From positions 496,001 through 560,000 of the forward strand of contig CAJXVS010000002.1 of assembly GCA_913061265.1 (NCBI GenBank): 64,000 nucleotides of DNA. The letters are read 5' to 3'. The stretch is from an uncultured Halobacteriovorax sp. (GTDB lineage: Bacteria; Bdellovibrionota; Bacteriovoracia; Bacteriovoracales; Bacteriovoracaceae). Under the pieces are notes generated by a model, which made no database searches, was not told the DNA's origin, and saw only the letters and a list, made by a program, of their open reading frames with translations. The position numbers and the translations under genes were made by a program. This document shows, one piece after another, positions 26,201 through 34,564 of the stretch; the stretch's first letter is position 1; the number at the start of each line of letters is the position of its first letter.

Positions 26201-26389
26201 CTTGGTCTCAATATCTTTGGCCGTAGCACCTTCATAAGAAGTGATGATTGTTCCCGTTGCCATAGAGACAGAAGGAAAAGATTCAGCATTCATCTTACCT
26301 AGTCCCATTAATCCAAAGACTACAAGGCCTATAGAGAGAACAACGGTAAGTTTTGAGTTTTCAATAAAAAAACTAGCGAGGGTTTTCAT
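23258..26389 (-). CDS. RND-family efflux permease (AcrB-like)
   Basis: A 1043-residue inner-membrane proton-driven pump. The first helix (SKLTVVLSIGLVVFGLMGLG), the duplicated periplasmic domains (FPSVSMATGTIITSYEGATA, SEEFPVFEFAITG) and the two helical halves (SLPLAVMGTLGVMPSFGMNI; STIPLGLLGFSVAFYFHQRP) are typical. In the fourth helix the paired Asp of AcrB is Asp-Asn (GMLVDNSVVIAENF), leaving one acidic residue. Start and tolC stop share a base (TAATG). No periplasmic adaptor gene is in the operon or elsewhere in the window, so an adaptor must be encoded elsewhere or be absent. Confidence 0.95.
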   Translation of the reverse strand: MKTLASFFIENSKLTVVLSIGLVVFGLMGLGKMNAESFPSVSMATGTIITSYEGATAKDIETKITKPLEDEIRGVAGLKRVRSISQAGLSTIVVVVDMDDPRVDVNETMADIQKAVDRTTGLPSDLRDAPKFTEMNSEEFPVFEFAITGSNVDRKRDLLADALKEDIEDLRTVKSVRLTGYAERAFHIKLDVEKLKTIHISTDEVLNKVRSRNTNTPGGAIKGDSVQKLVRIEGKVKTKEELENIVIRSNFTGQSVFLKDVAEVLDGEEELTTYASHNGEASTLAIVTKKSGADTVEMVNQIKAKMNQFKKRNPSYHFYIYNNEGTKVANRVDVLSSNALSGLVLVVVFLFFFLPGRIGLVASLSLPLAVMGTLGVMPSFGMNIDTITVLALVIALGMLVDNSVVIAENFTRLRQDGLPPGEAASESVRTLWLPITATAFTTIAAFMPMLVTKGVMGQFIRWIPVVVSISLIISLAESFFFLPMRLKWAGKVVKQKVENEHVDWFGKFEAKFENLMEKLVSRRYFVSGIFGIVIVFSFFMMVKANKFILFPAEQTEAYIARVETPKGTKIEETTKAIEKLSQKVKAKFGDDVTHIIGRAGAASMGPGDPKAKEGNSVGMLSIYVSEDYKLNMASTDVLKTLREVTEDSIMSLEYEALVNGPPVGNAIEATFRSNDVEEIYGMVNGIKAELEKVEGISDLRIDDVIGDDEIFVDIDYEKTDRLGLDVKNIGQTIKTAVSGNRTAKVTLNNKDIDLIVRYKEPFRKSIEDLKNIRILDKQGNLVSLGTFAKFRVEQGTPQIKRFDFKISKTLTGNVSEDKITSMVANKKLVKLFDELHLKYPGVSIKFGGAAENTKESMESLAQALMLSLIGIFALLVFLFKSYLRPAIIMSTIPLGLLGFSVAFYFHQRPISFLALIGVIGLGGIIVNSGIVLISFIDQMRAEGKLELHQILVKASGMRLRAVLVTSLTTISGLLPTAYGIGGNDPILIPMTLAMAWGLTSGTILTLIWVPCAYAILEDLSKLQEKLLSIKLPFMKKEMAHNER

Positions 26390-27840
26390 TATAATTTCCT
26401 ATTTAATTCACAAGGGGTTTCAGAAAAGACTGTGAAGTAGTCCATTAATAGTCCAATCACTGCAAGCTTCGTTGAGATTTCATCTAGGTTTGATTGAAGG
26501 TAGGCATCTTGCTCTTGAACTAATTGCTGAGCTGAAATTCTGGCCTGTGAGTACTTTCTTTTTGATACTTTTAAAGACTGACTAAGATATTTTGTATTTT
26601 CTTTTTGGTTAAAGACAATCTCATTCAAAAGATTCACGGATTTTATAGTTTGAAAATGATAAGCATTTACTTTTCCAGCCGCTTCTCTTTTTTGAGCCCC
26701 ATACATCTTTGTCGTGATCTCATCTTGAATCTGTCTTGTGTTTTTCTTGGTGCTTCCAAGGGGCATACTAAACTGAAGACCGACAGAGAGGCTTCCTCTT
26801 CCATCGTCACTTAAGTCATCGAGGGAGTCTGACTGAGAAAAGGCTTTTCCCGTTGATTCATATTCACCGATCAGTTTTAAATCAACACTGTCATAGTTCT
26901 TAACCAGTTTTCTTTGAGAAGCTTCTTCTTGGTTTAAGAATTCAACCACTTCATCATACTTTGTGAAGTCCATGGGAGCTTCTTTGTACTTACTAATAAA
27001 AGCTGAACAGGCCAAGACGTCTTGAACAGTTTTATCAATATCATAGGGAGCTAGTTCAAGCTCACTTTCAGATAGGTTTGGCAGGAGCAACTTAAGCTGT
27101 TGCTGTAGTTTACTTTTTTCCCATCTGATAGAGATCATGCTGGCCTTTCTTGAAGAGATCTGTGAATTGTAGCGAGCAAGTTCTCCTCTATCAGCGACTC
27201 CACTTTTAAATCTCTTATTGGCATCTCTAAGTTGTTTTTCTGAAGAACTAAGTAAGGTCTTTGTAATCTTTAAGGCTTCTTCGTTAGCGACTAGTGACCA
27301 ATAGATCTTTCTAATATTATTTTTGAAAGTCGCCACTTGAATATCTCTTTCAGCTCTTGCTCTTCTACTTGCTGATGCCGTCATCTCTAAGTTGGCGCGA
27401 GAGCTTCTTCCAAAGAGGTCTTTATAAAGATCAACACTTAAAGAAAGTCCATAACCCGTTGTCGTAGCATTAGTTAATTGAGTGTTTGTGGATTTCTCAG
27501 TAAAGACCTTTCCTCCTAGAGCCGCTCCGTATTGAAGGGGCTTGCTAACAGACAAGGTGAGTGCCTTATACTTACTCGTTACGGGAATAAAAGTGTTCAG
27601 AGATTTTTCATCACTATCTAGTGCATTCGCCGAAGCACTTAAGGTAGGTGAGAAGATGTCTTCAGCCTTTGCTCTAGAAGCATCTGTGCTTAAGAACGAA
27701 GCTTCAAGCTTTTGCAGCGTAGGAGGACTCTCTTTTAAGAGCTTATAAAGAACGTCCTCATTAAGCTTTATGCTTGTAGAGGCATTCGCTGCAAAGACAG
27801 TGAAGAAGATAAGGGCGAGAATAAAGATCAGGTTTTTCAT
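26389..27840 (-). CDS. TolC-family outer-membrane efflux protein
   Basis: A 483-residue exported protein forming the outer-membrane channel of a tripartite pump. The signal peptide is MKNLIFILALIFFTVFAANA. The rest has two coiled-coil repeats typical of OEP proteins (SRRARAERDIQVATFKNNIR, ANKRFKSGVADRGELARYNS, SKRKYSQARISAQQLVQEQD). The longest frame starts 25 codons earlier, inside the operator/promoter, so the start at 27840 before the signal peptide is chosen. It is the first gene of the operon with the RND pump and TetR. Confidence 0.9.
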   Translation of the reverse strand: MKNLIFILALIFFTVFAANASTSIKLNEDVLYKLLKESPPTLQKLEASFLSTDASRAKAEDIFSPTLSASANALDSDEKSLNTFIPVTSKYKALTLSVSKPLQYGAALGGKVFTEKSTNTQLTNATTTGYGLSLSVDLYKDLFGRSSRANLEMTASASRRARAERDIQVATFKNNIRKIYWSLVANEEALKITKTLLSSSEKQLRDANKRFKSGVADRGELARYNSQISSRKASMISIRWEKSKLQQQLKLLLPNLSESELELAPYDIDKTVQDVLACSAFISKYKEAPMDFTKYDEVVEFLNQEEASQRKLVKNYDSVDLKLIGEYESTGKAFSQSDSLDDLSDDGRGSLSVGLQFSMPLGSTKKNTRQIQDEITTKMYGAQKREAAGKVNAYHFQTIKSVNLLNEIVFNQKENTKYLSQSLKVSKRKYSQARISAQQLVQEQDAYLQSNLDEISTKLAVIGLLMDYFTVFSETPCELNRKL

Positions 27841-27852
27841 ATATAGTCCTAT

Positions 27853-27888
27853 TTCAAACGTTCGTTTTAATTCAAACGTTTGTTTTAA
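27853..27888. promoter_or_regulatory. Tandem 18-bp operator (predicted TetR sites)
   Basis: Two back-to-back copies, TTCAAACGTTCGTTTTAA (27853-27870) and TTCAAACGTTTGTTTTAA (27871-27888), differ at one base. Each contains AAACG-TT-CGTTT-type dyad symmetry, as TetR dimers prefer. The pair sits 13-48 bp upstream of the tolC start and abuts the predicted -10 element, which is ideal for repression. Confidence 0.75.
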
Positions 27889-27915
27889 AATAGGCCTGTT
27901 TTGGATAAAAATCAA
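27887..27915 (-). promoter_or_regulatory. Predicted promoter of tolC-RND-tetR operon
   Basis: On the minus strand TTGATT (27910-27915) is followed after exactly 17 bp by TATTTT (27887-27892), a plausible -35/-10 pair. Transcription would start inside the duplicated operator. Both hexamers deviate from consensus, so the call is moderate. Confidence 0.5.
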
Positions 27916-27985
27916 GGAAGAAGTTGATTCCTAAATTATTGAAAATATAGGAATAGTTACCTTTTTGTTGCTGGAGAAGACTCTA

Positions 27986-29170
27986 CTAGATTTCTTTGTA
28001 GAGGGATTGAAGCTTTTTGAGGATTGATTGAAGCTCCCAATCTTCAGCATCGGCTAGGGATTCTTTTAGTTGTTTTGCAGACTGCTTAAGTTCGTTAACA
28101 TTCTTTAGCACTTGGGAGGCCTTATCTGAGTGGGAGGCCGTCATAGTTCCTACCTCTTCAAGTAATTGCCCCATAGTTTGAGTTATGGCAGAGGTGCCTT
28201 TTTCAACATCAGCCTTTAAGAGCTCTAGGTTCTTAACCTTAGCTTCCTTCGGATGAGCCAAGGCCCACTCCTTATAAACTCTTCCTCTTAGGATACTCCT
28301 AGCTCGGCTATCTTTTACAGCAAACTCAAGACCAGTTTTTATATCGGTTATATAAACAAAGTCTGGGTCATTCTTTTTTATGCTGAACTCCCAAGCCCCT
28401 TGTCCTGATTCAGATCCTTCTAGTTTCATCTTTACCACATCTGGATTCTTAGTTGCTGTCGATGTTGCTGAAGTGCTTGGCTTATAAGGATTTAAGGAAG
28501 GGTTTCTTTGAACTTCTTTTTTAGCAACATCTGAAAAATAACCATCAACCCAAGATTTTGATTCAGTAGACTTATCTTTCATCTTAGAGAAATTAACTGC
28601 CATACTTGTGGACTCAAAATCGTCAATATCATTAGCAAGTTCTTTTAAAGCCGCCTTAGTTTCAGAAGTCATAGGCTCGCCTTTTTCAAGGGCCTTAAGA
28701 CCTTTACTAAGAGCCGCATCTCCATCTGTGTAGGCAGAATTTCTTAGGAAGCCAGAGGTTTCCTCATTCAAGACTCTAGCAAAACTATTTTCTAAACTTA
28801 TATGGCGTTGATTTAAAGTTCTTTCAAAAATCTGATTTGATATTTCAGATGGCTCAAGATAACCCTTTGAGCTCAAAAGATTATCTAGTTTTTCTTTTGT
28901 TTTAAAGAACTGAGCCTCTGACTTTATGGGGCCGTTGTTATGAGCTTCTGTGAGAAATTTGGCTATGTCTTTTTCATCAGTGCTACTTAGACTTTTTGGA
29001 AGAACATCCTTAACTTCGCTAACTTGGGTTTGAAGTTTCTCTGCCCTGATAGGGAAGCGTCCATTTATCCGGCCTTCGACAACTCTAGATAGGGCCGCAG
29101 CTCCCTTCTCGCAGGTAAAAGCTGGCGCGCTTATAAAGACAATAAGGAAAAGATAGATTCTCACATCCAT
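27986..29170 (-). CDS. Secreted helical hypothetical protein (394 aa)
   Basis: I do not recognise this protein. A signal peptide (MDVRIYLFLIVFISAPAFT) precedes a long, mostly helical, charged protein rich in Lys, Glu, Ser and Leu, with coiled-coil-like heptads at the end (LLEEVGTMTASHSDKASQVL, LKQSAKQLKESLADAEDWEL). A short segment near residue 250 is beta-like (GAWEFSIKKNDPDFVYITDI). There are no catalytic motifs. It follows the peroxiredoxin-like gene by 21 bp in the same direction and may share its transcript. Confidence 0.65.
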   Translation of the reverse strand: MDVRIYLFLIVFISAPAFTCEKGAAALSRVVEGRINGRFPIRAEKLQTQVSEVKDVLPKSLSSTDEKDIAKFLTEAHNNGPIKSEAQFFKTKEKLDNLLSSKGYLEPSEISNQIFERTLNQRHISLENSFARVLNEETSGFLRNSAYTDGDAALSKGLKALEKGEPMTSETKAALKELANDIDDFESTSMAVNFSKMKDKSTESKSWVDGYFSDVAKKEVQRNPSLNPYKPSTSATSTATKNPDVVKMKLEGSESGQGAWEFSIKKNDPDFVYITDIKTGLEFAVKDSRARSILRGRVYKEWALAHPKEAKVKNLELLKADVEKGTSAITQTMGQLLEEVGTMTASHSDKASQVLKNVNELKQSAKQLKESLADAEDWELQSILKKLQSLYKEI

Positions 29171-29191
29171 CTTTTCGGTTGTCTGAGTAAA

Positions 29192-29896
29192 TTACTTAAG
29201 TTTCTTGAGAAGCTCTAAGGGGTCGATTCTATTAGTATAATCAGCATCTGCCCAAGCGTAGCTGATCATCCCATCCTTTTGAACCACGTAAGTTCCAGGA
29301 AGAGGTAGTTCGTCGTTTGAATTATCTTGAGCTTTCTTAAGATCAATCCCAAACTTCTTGTAGATAACAGAGACTTTTTTATCGAGTTTAAAAGCGATTC
29401 CAAATTTTTTGGCGATAGTATTATTTACGTCACTATACATTTGGAAGCTAAACTTATTCTTACCCATAAGTTTTTTGATTTCCATTTCCTTGTCAGGAGA
29501 GACAAAGATCAACTGGTAACCTTTCTTTTTAAATTCATTATATTCTTTTTGGTAGGCTGCAAGTTCTAAACGGCAGTATGGACACCATGATCCACGGTAG
29601 AACTTTAAAACCACAGGGGACTTCTTTAGAAATTCATTAAAAGGCTTTCCACCGATATGAAAGTCAGGAACCTTAACTCCCGCTTGAAGGGAATTTTTTT
29701 CTATACCTGTTTTTCTAAGCTCATCTGTGGCCCGCTTAAATTCCTTTTTAACTTCAGTATTCCCTTTTTTAGCTCCTGCTGCCTTTCTTGCGGCTAGTTG
29801 CTGAGTTAAGGTTTCAGCGGCAAAGATCTCAAGTGGAGAGGCCACGAAGACTAATAATATAAGAAAGCTTTTGACGGCGAGTAAGTTTTTTTCCAT
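29192..29896 (-). CDS. Exported peroxiredoxin/thioredoxin-like protein
   Basis: A 234-residue protein with an N-terminal signal segment (FLILLVFVASPLEIFA), so it is probably periplasmic. The thioredoxin fold is clear: VPDFHIGGKPFNEFLKKSPV, then FYRGSWCPYCRLELAAYQ with a redox CxxC pair, LIFVSPDKEMEI and the cis-Pro strand LPLPGTYVVQKDG. It belongs to the AhpC/TSA-like group that carries a CPYC site rather than the classical peroxidatic Thr-x-x-Cys. Likely roles are peroxide reduction or thiol maintenance in the envelope. It is divergent from the membrane protein gene at 29961. Confidence 0.82.
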   Translation of the reverse strand: MEKNLLAVKSFLILLVFVASPLEIFAAETLTQQLAARKAAGAKKGNTEVKKEFKRATDELRKTGIEKNSLQAGVKVPDFHIGGKPFNEFLKKSPVVLKFYRGSWCPYCRLELAAYQKEYNEFKKKGYQLIFVSPDKEMEIKKLMGKNKFSFQMYSDVNNTIAKKFGIAFKLDKKVSVIYKKFGIDLKKAQDNSNDELPLPGTYVVQKDGMISYAWADADYTNRIDPLELLKKLK

Positions 29897-29960
29897 GATG
29901 ACCTCTTAAAGATGTTAAAGAAAATTTATAACAAAGCCCCTAAGCGAGGTCGAGATTAAT

Positions 29961-30800
29961 ATGAAGCAAAAGTTCAAAATTACCATTCCTTTGGCCATCT
30001 TAGTCACCTTAATAACCGTTATTTATCAACGCTCTACAGGCCCTACCTACCCTAAGAAGGTGATGATTGGTAAAGATGGCGCGGCGCTTAAGGTTAAGTT
30101 TCCAAGAAGTCATGGGGGAGAGACAAACGCTCCTATTGAAGTACCTAAAGTCGCCTCCAATATGCAGGGGACAATAAGCTATAAAAGATATCCTACCAAT
30201 GACCTATGGACGACAGTTCAATTGACTGAAGATGGAAATTTCTTAAAGGCGACATTACCTAATCAGCCACCAGCGGGAAAACTTATTTATTTTCTAAGCC
30301 TAGATATTGATGGAGAGATTCAAAAAGTGGGAACCGAAAAAGACCCTATCTTTATTCGTTATAAGGGTGAAGTACCAACCTATATCTTAGCGCCGCATAT
30401 TTTCTTTATGTTCTTATCAATGCTCTTATCTGTCTTGGCCCTTTTTGAAGCGGCCTTTAAGACCAGTAGCTTTGCTAAGATTTCTTATCTTACGACTGGT
30501 AGTCTTTTTGTAGGTGGAATGATCTTAGGACCTATTGTTCAAAAGTTCGCCTTCGGTGTTTATTGGGCAGGCTTTCCTTATGATTGGGATTTAACTGATA
30601 ATAAGCTTCTGATCTCTTTTCTCTTTTGGTTTGGTGCCGCCTTAATCAACATGAAAAAGCCAAACAGAGTGGCTTCAATGATCGCCGCTGTTGTTCTTCT
30701 TTGCATGTACGCTATTCCCCATTCAACAATGGGTAGTCAGTACGATTATAAAAAAGGATCTGTTGAAACTAAGACTGATGGCTTTAAGGACAAACTTTAG
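29961..30800 (+). CDS. Membrane protein with periplasmic N-domain
   Basis: A 279-residue integral membrane protein I cannot assign. One N-terminal anchor (about 7-22) is followed by a soluble beta-rich domain (about 30-135, with YKRYPTNDLWTTVQLTEDGN). Four further membrane helices lie at about 140-162, 168-192, 215-230 and 236-256. His and Trp residues lie at the membrane borders (APHIFF, YWAGFPYDWDLTDNKL). The C-terminus is charged. The 3' end overlaps the convergent DUF2231-like gene by 17 bp. Confidence 0.7.
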   Translation: MKQKFKITIPLAILVTLITVIYQRSTGPTYPKKVMIGKDGAALKVKFPRSHGGETNAPIEVPKVASNMQGTISYKRYPTNDLWTTVQLTEDGNFLKATLPNQPPAGKLIYFLSLDIDGEIQKVGTEKDPIFIRYKGEVPTYILAPHIFFMFLSMLLSVLALFEAAFKTSSFAKISYLTTGSLFVGGMILGPIVQKFAFGVYWAGFPYDWDLTDNKLLISFLFWFGAALINMKKPNRVASMIAAVVLLCMYAIPHSTMGSQYDYKKGSVETKTDGFKDKL

Positions 30801-31236
30801 ATTTAACACCGGTGCCATGATCGTAAACGGCAATGGCGCCGCTATGTCCGGTTTCAACTAAGTAATAAGTCCCTGCGATTAAAAAAGGGAAACAGATAAG
30901 AAAGCACCACTTCTTTGCCAGCTTCATCTGTAGCGGCTCGTATAAAAGTCCCACTAGAAAATAATACAAACTGATATGGGCCAGGTCATCATGACGCTGG
31001 AGTAAGGCCAGTGAACAAGCGCTGTTCTTTACAATTTCATAGGCCTCATCACCGAGGAAAAGATTAATCATAAAGGCTAAAAGCCCACCGTAGAAAAAGA
31101 AGCGAAACGCGAAGGTCCATACCTTCTTATAGTCTTGGTCTTTACCAAATGCGTCAAAGACCAACCATAAGGGTGAGATGGCCAATAGAACTATTGGAAA
31201 ATGGGTAAAGAGGGCATGATAAAGCTCAGTTCGCAC
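30784..31236 (-). CDS. DUF2231-like membrane protein
   Basis: A 150-residue inner-membrane protein with four hydrophobic segments. The motifs at both ends fit the DUF2231 family: HALFTHFPIVLLAISPLWLV at the N-terminus and HSGAIAVYDHGTGVKS at the C-terminus, with conserved His residues that could bind haem or metal. No biochemical role is known. It overlaps the convergent neighbour at its 3' end and is divergent from the M28 peptidase gene. Confidence 0.7.
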   Translation of the reverse strand: MRTELYHALFTHFPIVLLAISPLWLVFDAFGKDQDYKKVWTFAFRFFFYGGLLAFMINLFLGDEAYEIVKNSACSLALLQRHDDLAHISLYYFLVGLLYEPLQMKLAKKWCFLICFPFLIAGTYYLVETGHSGAIAVYDHGTGVKSKVCP

Positions 31237-31291
31237 TTAGGTTTCCAGATTTTTTATGATACGCATAAAGCTTATTATAGAGAGGTACATA

Positions 31292-33133
31292 ATGAAAAGA
31301 GCATTGCTTCCAATATTCTTATTTCTGAGCTTAATTTTTATCGCCAGCACTCCAAGGGTTTCATCTCTTTTGCTTGAAACCCTCGAGACCTTGGCCTCTG
31401 ACTCCCTTGAGGGAAGGCAGCCTGGTACTCCTGGATCTGATAAAGCTGTGGCCTATTTAGAAGAGAAGCTTAAGAAGATTGGTGCCATGGGTTTAGGTAG
31501 AGGTGGCTATCAGCAGGGCTTTACTATTTTTACGAAAATGGAAAAAATAGGGGATAACTACTTTAGAACTGAAGACTTTAGAGCAGATAAGTTTCAACCT
31601 CTATCGATGTCTCTCTCTGGTGATCTGAAGAGTACTGACTTGGCCTTTGTTGGTTATGGAATCTCAATTCCAAAGTCTGATCAAAAATTAACTTATGATG
31701 ACTATGATGGAATTGACGTAAAAGGTAAGATTGTCATCTTTATGAGCGGCGACCCTGCCATTGGTAACGCTCAGTCAAAGTTCCGTGACCCAGCTTATAT
31801 TACTTATAGAACACTCTTTTATAAAATGAGAAACGCAGTTGCTCATGGAGCCGTTGGCGCTATCTTAGTTCAAGACCCACTAAGCCTAACCCGCTCTGAA
31901 GAGGACCCTTTCTTTGATAATAGAGAAGGGGGCGGGGATAGGATGGACCTACTCGCTGGGCAAGTTAAGATCTCTGCGATCGATTCACTTTTAAAATCGA
32001 GAAGCTTAAAGAGTTTTCAAAAAGAAATTTCAACTTCGCAGAAGCCTATTAGTTTTTACTTGAATAAAACGGCGAACCTAAGTGTTCATTTAGAAAAGAA
32101 AACCGGAAGAGTCTCTAATCTTATGGCCTATCTTCCAGGTAATGATCCTATACTTAAAAAAGAAGTGATCGTTATTGGCGCTCATATGGATCATCTCGGT
32201 TATGGTGGACCAAGTTCTCTTGGAGATAGAAGAGTCCGCGCTATTCATAATGGCGCCGATGATAATGCTTCAGGGTCTGCTTTAGTTATGGATCTCTTGA
32301 GCGAGCTTAAAGATAAAAACCTAAAGCGCTCAGTCATTGCAGTCTTTTTTAATGCTGAAGAAATAGGTCTTTTGGGATCAGCTCACTTTGTTTCCTCATG
32401 GGCCCGTTATGAAAGTACCTATGGTTCGATCAAGGCCATGCTTAACTTTGATATGGTGGGAAGGCTTAATAAGAAAGTTCAGGTCATGGCAGCAGATTCT
32501 GCTCCTGAGTGGATGGAAACTTTAAAGAATGTTGAATCAAGTGATAGAGATCTCTTTGAGTTCCTAGGTCCTTCAGTAGGATCAAGTGATCATGCTTCTT
32601 TTGCAGCGGCTAAGATTCCCGTTCTCTTTTTTACGACAGGCGGTCATGACGATTATCATCGCCCTAGTGATGATTCTCATAAAATCGATTATTCCGGACT
32701 TATGAAGATTAGAGGTTTCGCTGAAGCTTTAATTACAAAGATCGATGACTCAGATCAAGTCCTTACTTTTAACCCTAACTTTTCAATGGGTGGAGGCAGC
32801 GGTGGAAACCGAGGTTATGGAGCTCATCTTGGGTGCGTTCCTAAGTTTGGTCAAAGTGATGATGTCGTAGGAGTTCTTTGTACTGGGACTTCTCCAAACT
32901 CACCAGCAGAAATGGCGGGACTTATTGCTGGAGATGTTCTGACTAAGATTGGTGATATCGATATTAAATCAATTTATGATCTGGCCTTCGCTCTTAAGTA
33001 CTATAGAGCAGGAGATAAAGTTCTTCTTAAGTGGAAGCGTGCTTTAGTCGAATTTAAAAAAGAAATCCTCCTCACTCGTAAGGGCAGTAAGTCTCTTCAC
33101 TCATGTCACTTTCCGAGCCTTCATGAACTATGA
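31292..33133 (+). CDS. Exported M28 metallopeptidase with PDZ domain
   Basis: A 613-residue zinc aminopeptidase. After the signal peptide (MKRALLPIFLFLSLIFIAS) comes the N-terminal peptidase segment and a protease-associated insert (about 100-260). The catalytic part carries the two-zinc ligands in order: GAHMDHLGYG, NGADDNASGS, FNAEEIGLLGS, NFDMVGR and DDYHRPSDD. A PDZ domain closes the protein (SPAEMAGLIAGDVLTKIGDI). The start at 31292 is preferred over 31256 because GAGAGG precedes it and it begins the signal peptide. It overlaps the flavoprotein gene by 11 bp, suggesting translational coupling. Confidence 0.93.
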   Translation: MKRALLPIFLFLSLIFIASTPRVSSLLLETLETLASDSLEGRQPGTPGSDKAVAYLEEKLKKIGAMGLGRGGYQQGFTIFTKMEKIGDNYFRTEDFRADKFQPLSMSLSGDLKSTDLAFVGYGISIPKSDQKLTYDDYDGIDVKGKIVIFMSGDPAIGNAQSKFRDPAYITYRTLFYKMRNAVAHGAVGAILVQDPLSLTRSEEDPFFDNREGGGDRMDLLAGQVKISAIDSLLKSRSLKSFQKEISTSQKPISFYLNKTANLSVHLEKKTGRVSNLMAYLPGNDPILKKEVIVIGAHMDHLGYGGPSSLGDRRVRAIHNGADDNASGSALVMDLLSELKDKNLKRSVIAVFFNAEEIGLLGSAHFVSSWARYESTYGSIKAMLNFDMVGRLNKKVQVMAADSAPEWMETLKNVESSDRDLFEFLGPSVGSSDHASFAAAKIPVLFFTTGGHDDYHRPSDDSHKIDYSGLMKIRGFAEALITKIDDSDQVLTFNPNFSMGGGSGGNRGYGAHLGCVPKFGQSDDVVGVLCTGTSPNSPAEMAGLIAGDVLTKIGDIDIKSIYDLAFALKYYRAGDKVLLKWKRALVEFKKEILLTRKGSKSLHSCHFPSLHEL

Positions 33134-34253
33134 TGTTATTGTCATTGGCGCAGGTGCCGCAGGTTTAATGGCCGCGGCGACGGCCGGTAAACGAGGGCTT
33201 AAGGTCCTCTTATTAGAACATAATAAATCAGCCGGTAGAAAGATCCTCATCTCGGGAGGAGGAAGGGCCAACTTCACAAATCTTTCGGCAACTCCTAAAG
33301 ACTACCTTTGTTCAGACCGAAATTTTCACCGTTTTGCTCTAAAAGAATACCGAGAAAAAGAATTCATTTCTCTCGTTGAAAAATACAAGATCAAGTACCA
33401 TGAAAAAAAATTAGGTCAGCTCTTTTGTGATGTAAGTGCAAAAGAAATACTCGGCATGCTTTTAAATGAATGCAAGATAGGAAAGGTCGATATCGTCTAT
33501 GGTGCTAGCAATATAAAAGTCAGCGAGAACTTTCATCTTAGCTTTAGAGGGGGCGAAGCAACCGCCCCTAAGTTAGTCCTTGCAAGTGGTGGACTAAGCA
33601 TCCCTACTATTGGCGCTACTGACTTTGGACAAGTCTTAGCCAAAGCTTATGGGCATAAGATAATTCCAATGAGGGCCGCTCTTGTAGGATTAAAGACTGA
33701 GGGCATGAGCTCACTTTCAGGAATCTCTCAAGTGGTTGAAGTAAAAGTTGGGAAATTTAAAGTAGTAGAGGACATGCTGATCACTCATAAAGGGCTTAGT
33801 GGTCCAGCTATCTTAAAGACTTCTTTATATTGGCAAAAAGGGGATCTTATCAAGATCAACTGGCTGCCTGATACGAACTTAGATGAACTTTTTGTTCAAT
33901 CTAAGAAAACCTTTGCTTCTCTATTAAAGGATAAGTTTCCTCAGAGGCTTTTAGAGTTCTTAGTTCCTGAGCAAAAAAAGGTTTTAAATGAAGTTTCTAA
34001 AAAAGAAATAAATAAAATAAAAGAGAGGCTTCGCTCTTATGAAGTCACTCCAAGTTCTACTGAAGGTTATAGAAAGGCGGAAGTCACCGCTGGTGGAATT
34101 GATACTAAAGACGTCGATCAAAAAACGATGGAGAGTAAACTGGTTCCTGGGTTATTCTTTGTAGGAGAAGTCCTCGACGTCACTGGTCAGTTAGGCGGCT
34201 ATAACTTTCAATGGGCCTGGTCTTCAGGAGTTGTAGCTGGAAGAAGTGTTTAG
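33123..34253 (+). CDS. HI0933/BaiN-like FAD-dependent oxidoreductase
   Basis: A 376-residue flavoprotein. It starts with the FAD Rossmann motif DVIVIGAGAAGLMAAATAG and the HI0933-family signature SAGRKILISGGGRANFTN. The C-terminal signature reads AEVTAGGIDTKDV and then FVGEVLDVTGQLGGYNFQWA. Family members are predicted NAD(P)H- or menaquinol-linked reductases, and some hydrogenate unsaturated bile acid rings. The physiological substrate here is unknown. It overlaps the M28 gene upstream and touches the convergent DUF2288 gene. Confidence 0.92.
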   Translation: MNYDVIVIGAGAAGLMAAATAGKRGLKVLLLEHNKSAGRKILISGGGRANFTNLSATPKDYLCSDRNFHRFALKEYREKEFISLVEKYKIKYHEKKLGQLFCDVSAKEILGMLLNECKIGKVDIVYGASNIKVSENFHLSFRGGEATAPKLVLASGGLSIPTIGATDFGQVLAKAYGHKIIPMRAALVGLKTEGMSSLSGISQVVEVKVGKFKVVEDMLITHKGLSGPAILKTSLYWQKGDLIKINWLPDTNLDELFVQSKKTFASLLKDKFPQRLLEFLVPEQKKVLNEVSKKEINKIKERLRSYEVTPSSTEGYRKAEVTAGGIDTKDVDQKTMESKLVPGLFFVGEVLDVTGQLGGYNFQWAWSSGVVAGRSV

Positions 34254-34564
34254 TGAAGTGGCTCGTCTTCAAAAAGAGAGATTAAAACATAAGGCTGAAT
34301 GATGATAAACTTGGCCATCTTTAAGTTTACTTTAGAATCCCATTTCGTAACTTCTTCAACAGTTGGTTGCCTAAGAGCGCCAGATTCGAGCCATAGCTTT
34401 ATAAACTCAACTTTATCGTGGGCCACAGCAACAGCTGCGTCGAGTAGGTCCATTCCAGAGACTATATAAACAGCTTTATTTTCATGGTGCTGCTTAAGAG
34501 GGGCCCAATCTGTTTCTTCAACTTCTGTTTTTAATTTTTCTTTTAATTCGTTTAATTCTTTCAT
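34250..34564 (-). CDS. DUF2288 family protein
   Basis: A 104-residue cytoplasmic protein of the DUF2288 family: LKTEVEETDWAPLKQHHENK, then the hydrophobic MDLLDAAVAVAHDKVEFIKLW and the terminal FIIIQPYVLISLFE, all in the family order. Function unknown. Its start overlaps the stop of the upstream membrane protein gene by 1 nt, so the pair is co-translated. The 3' end overlaps the convergent flavoprotein gene by 4 bp. Confidence 0.8.
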   Translation of the reverse strand: MKELNELKEKLKTEVEETDWAPLKQHHENKAVYIVSGMDLLDAAVAVAHDKVEFIKLWLESGALRQPTVEEVTKWDSKVNLKMAKFIIIQPYVLISLFEDEPLH

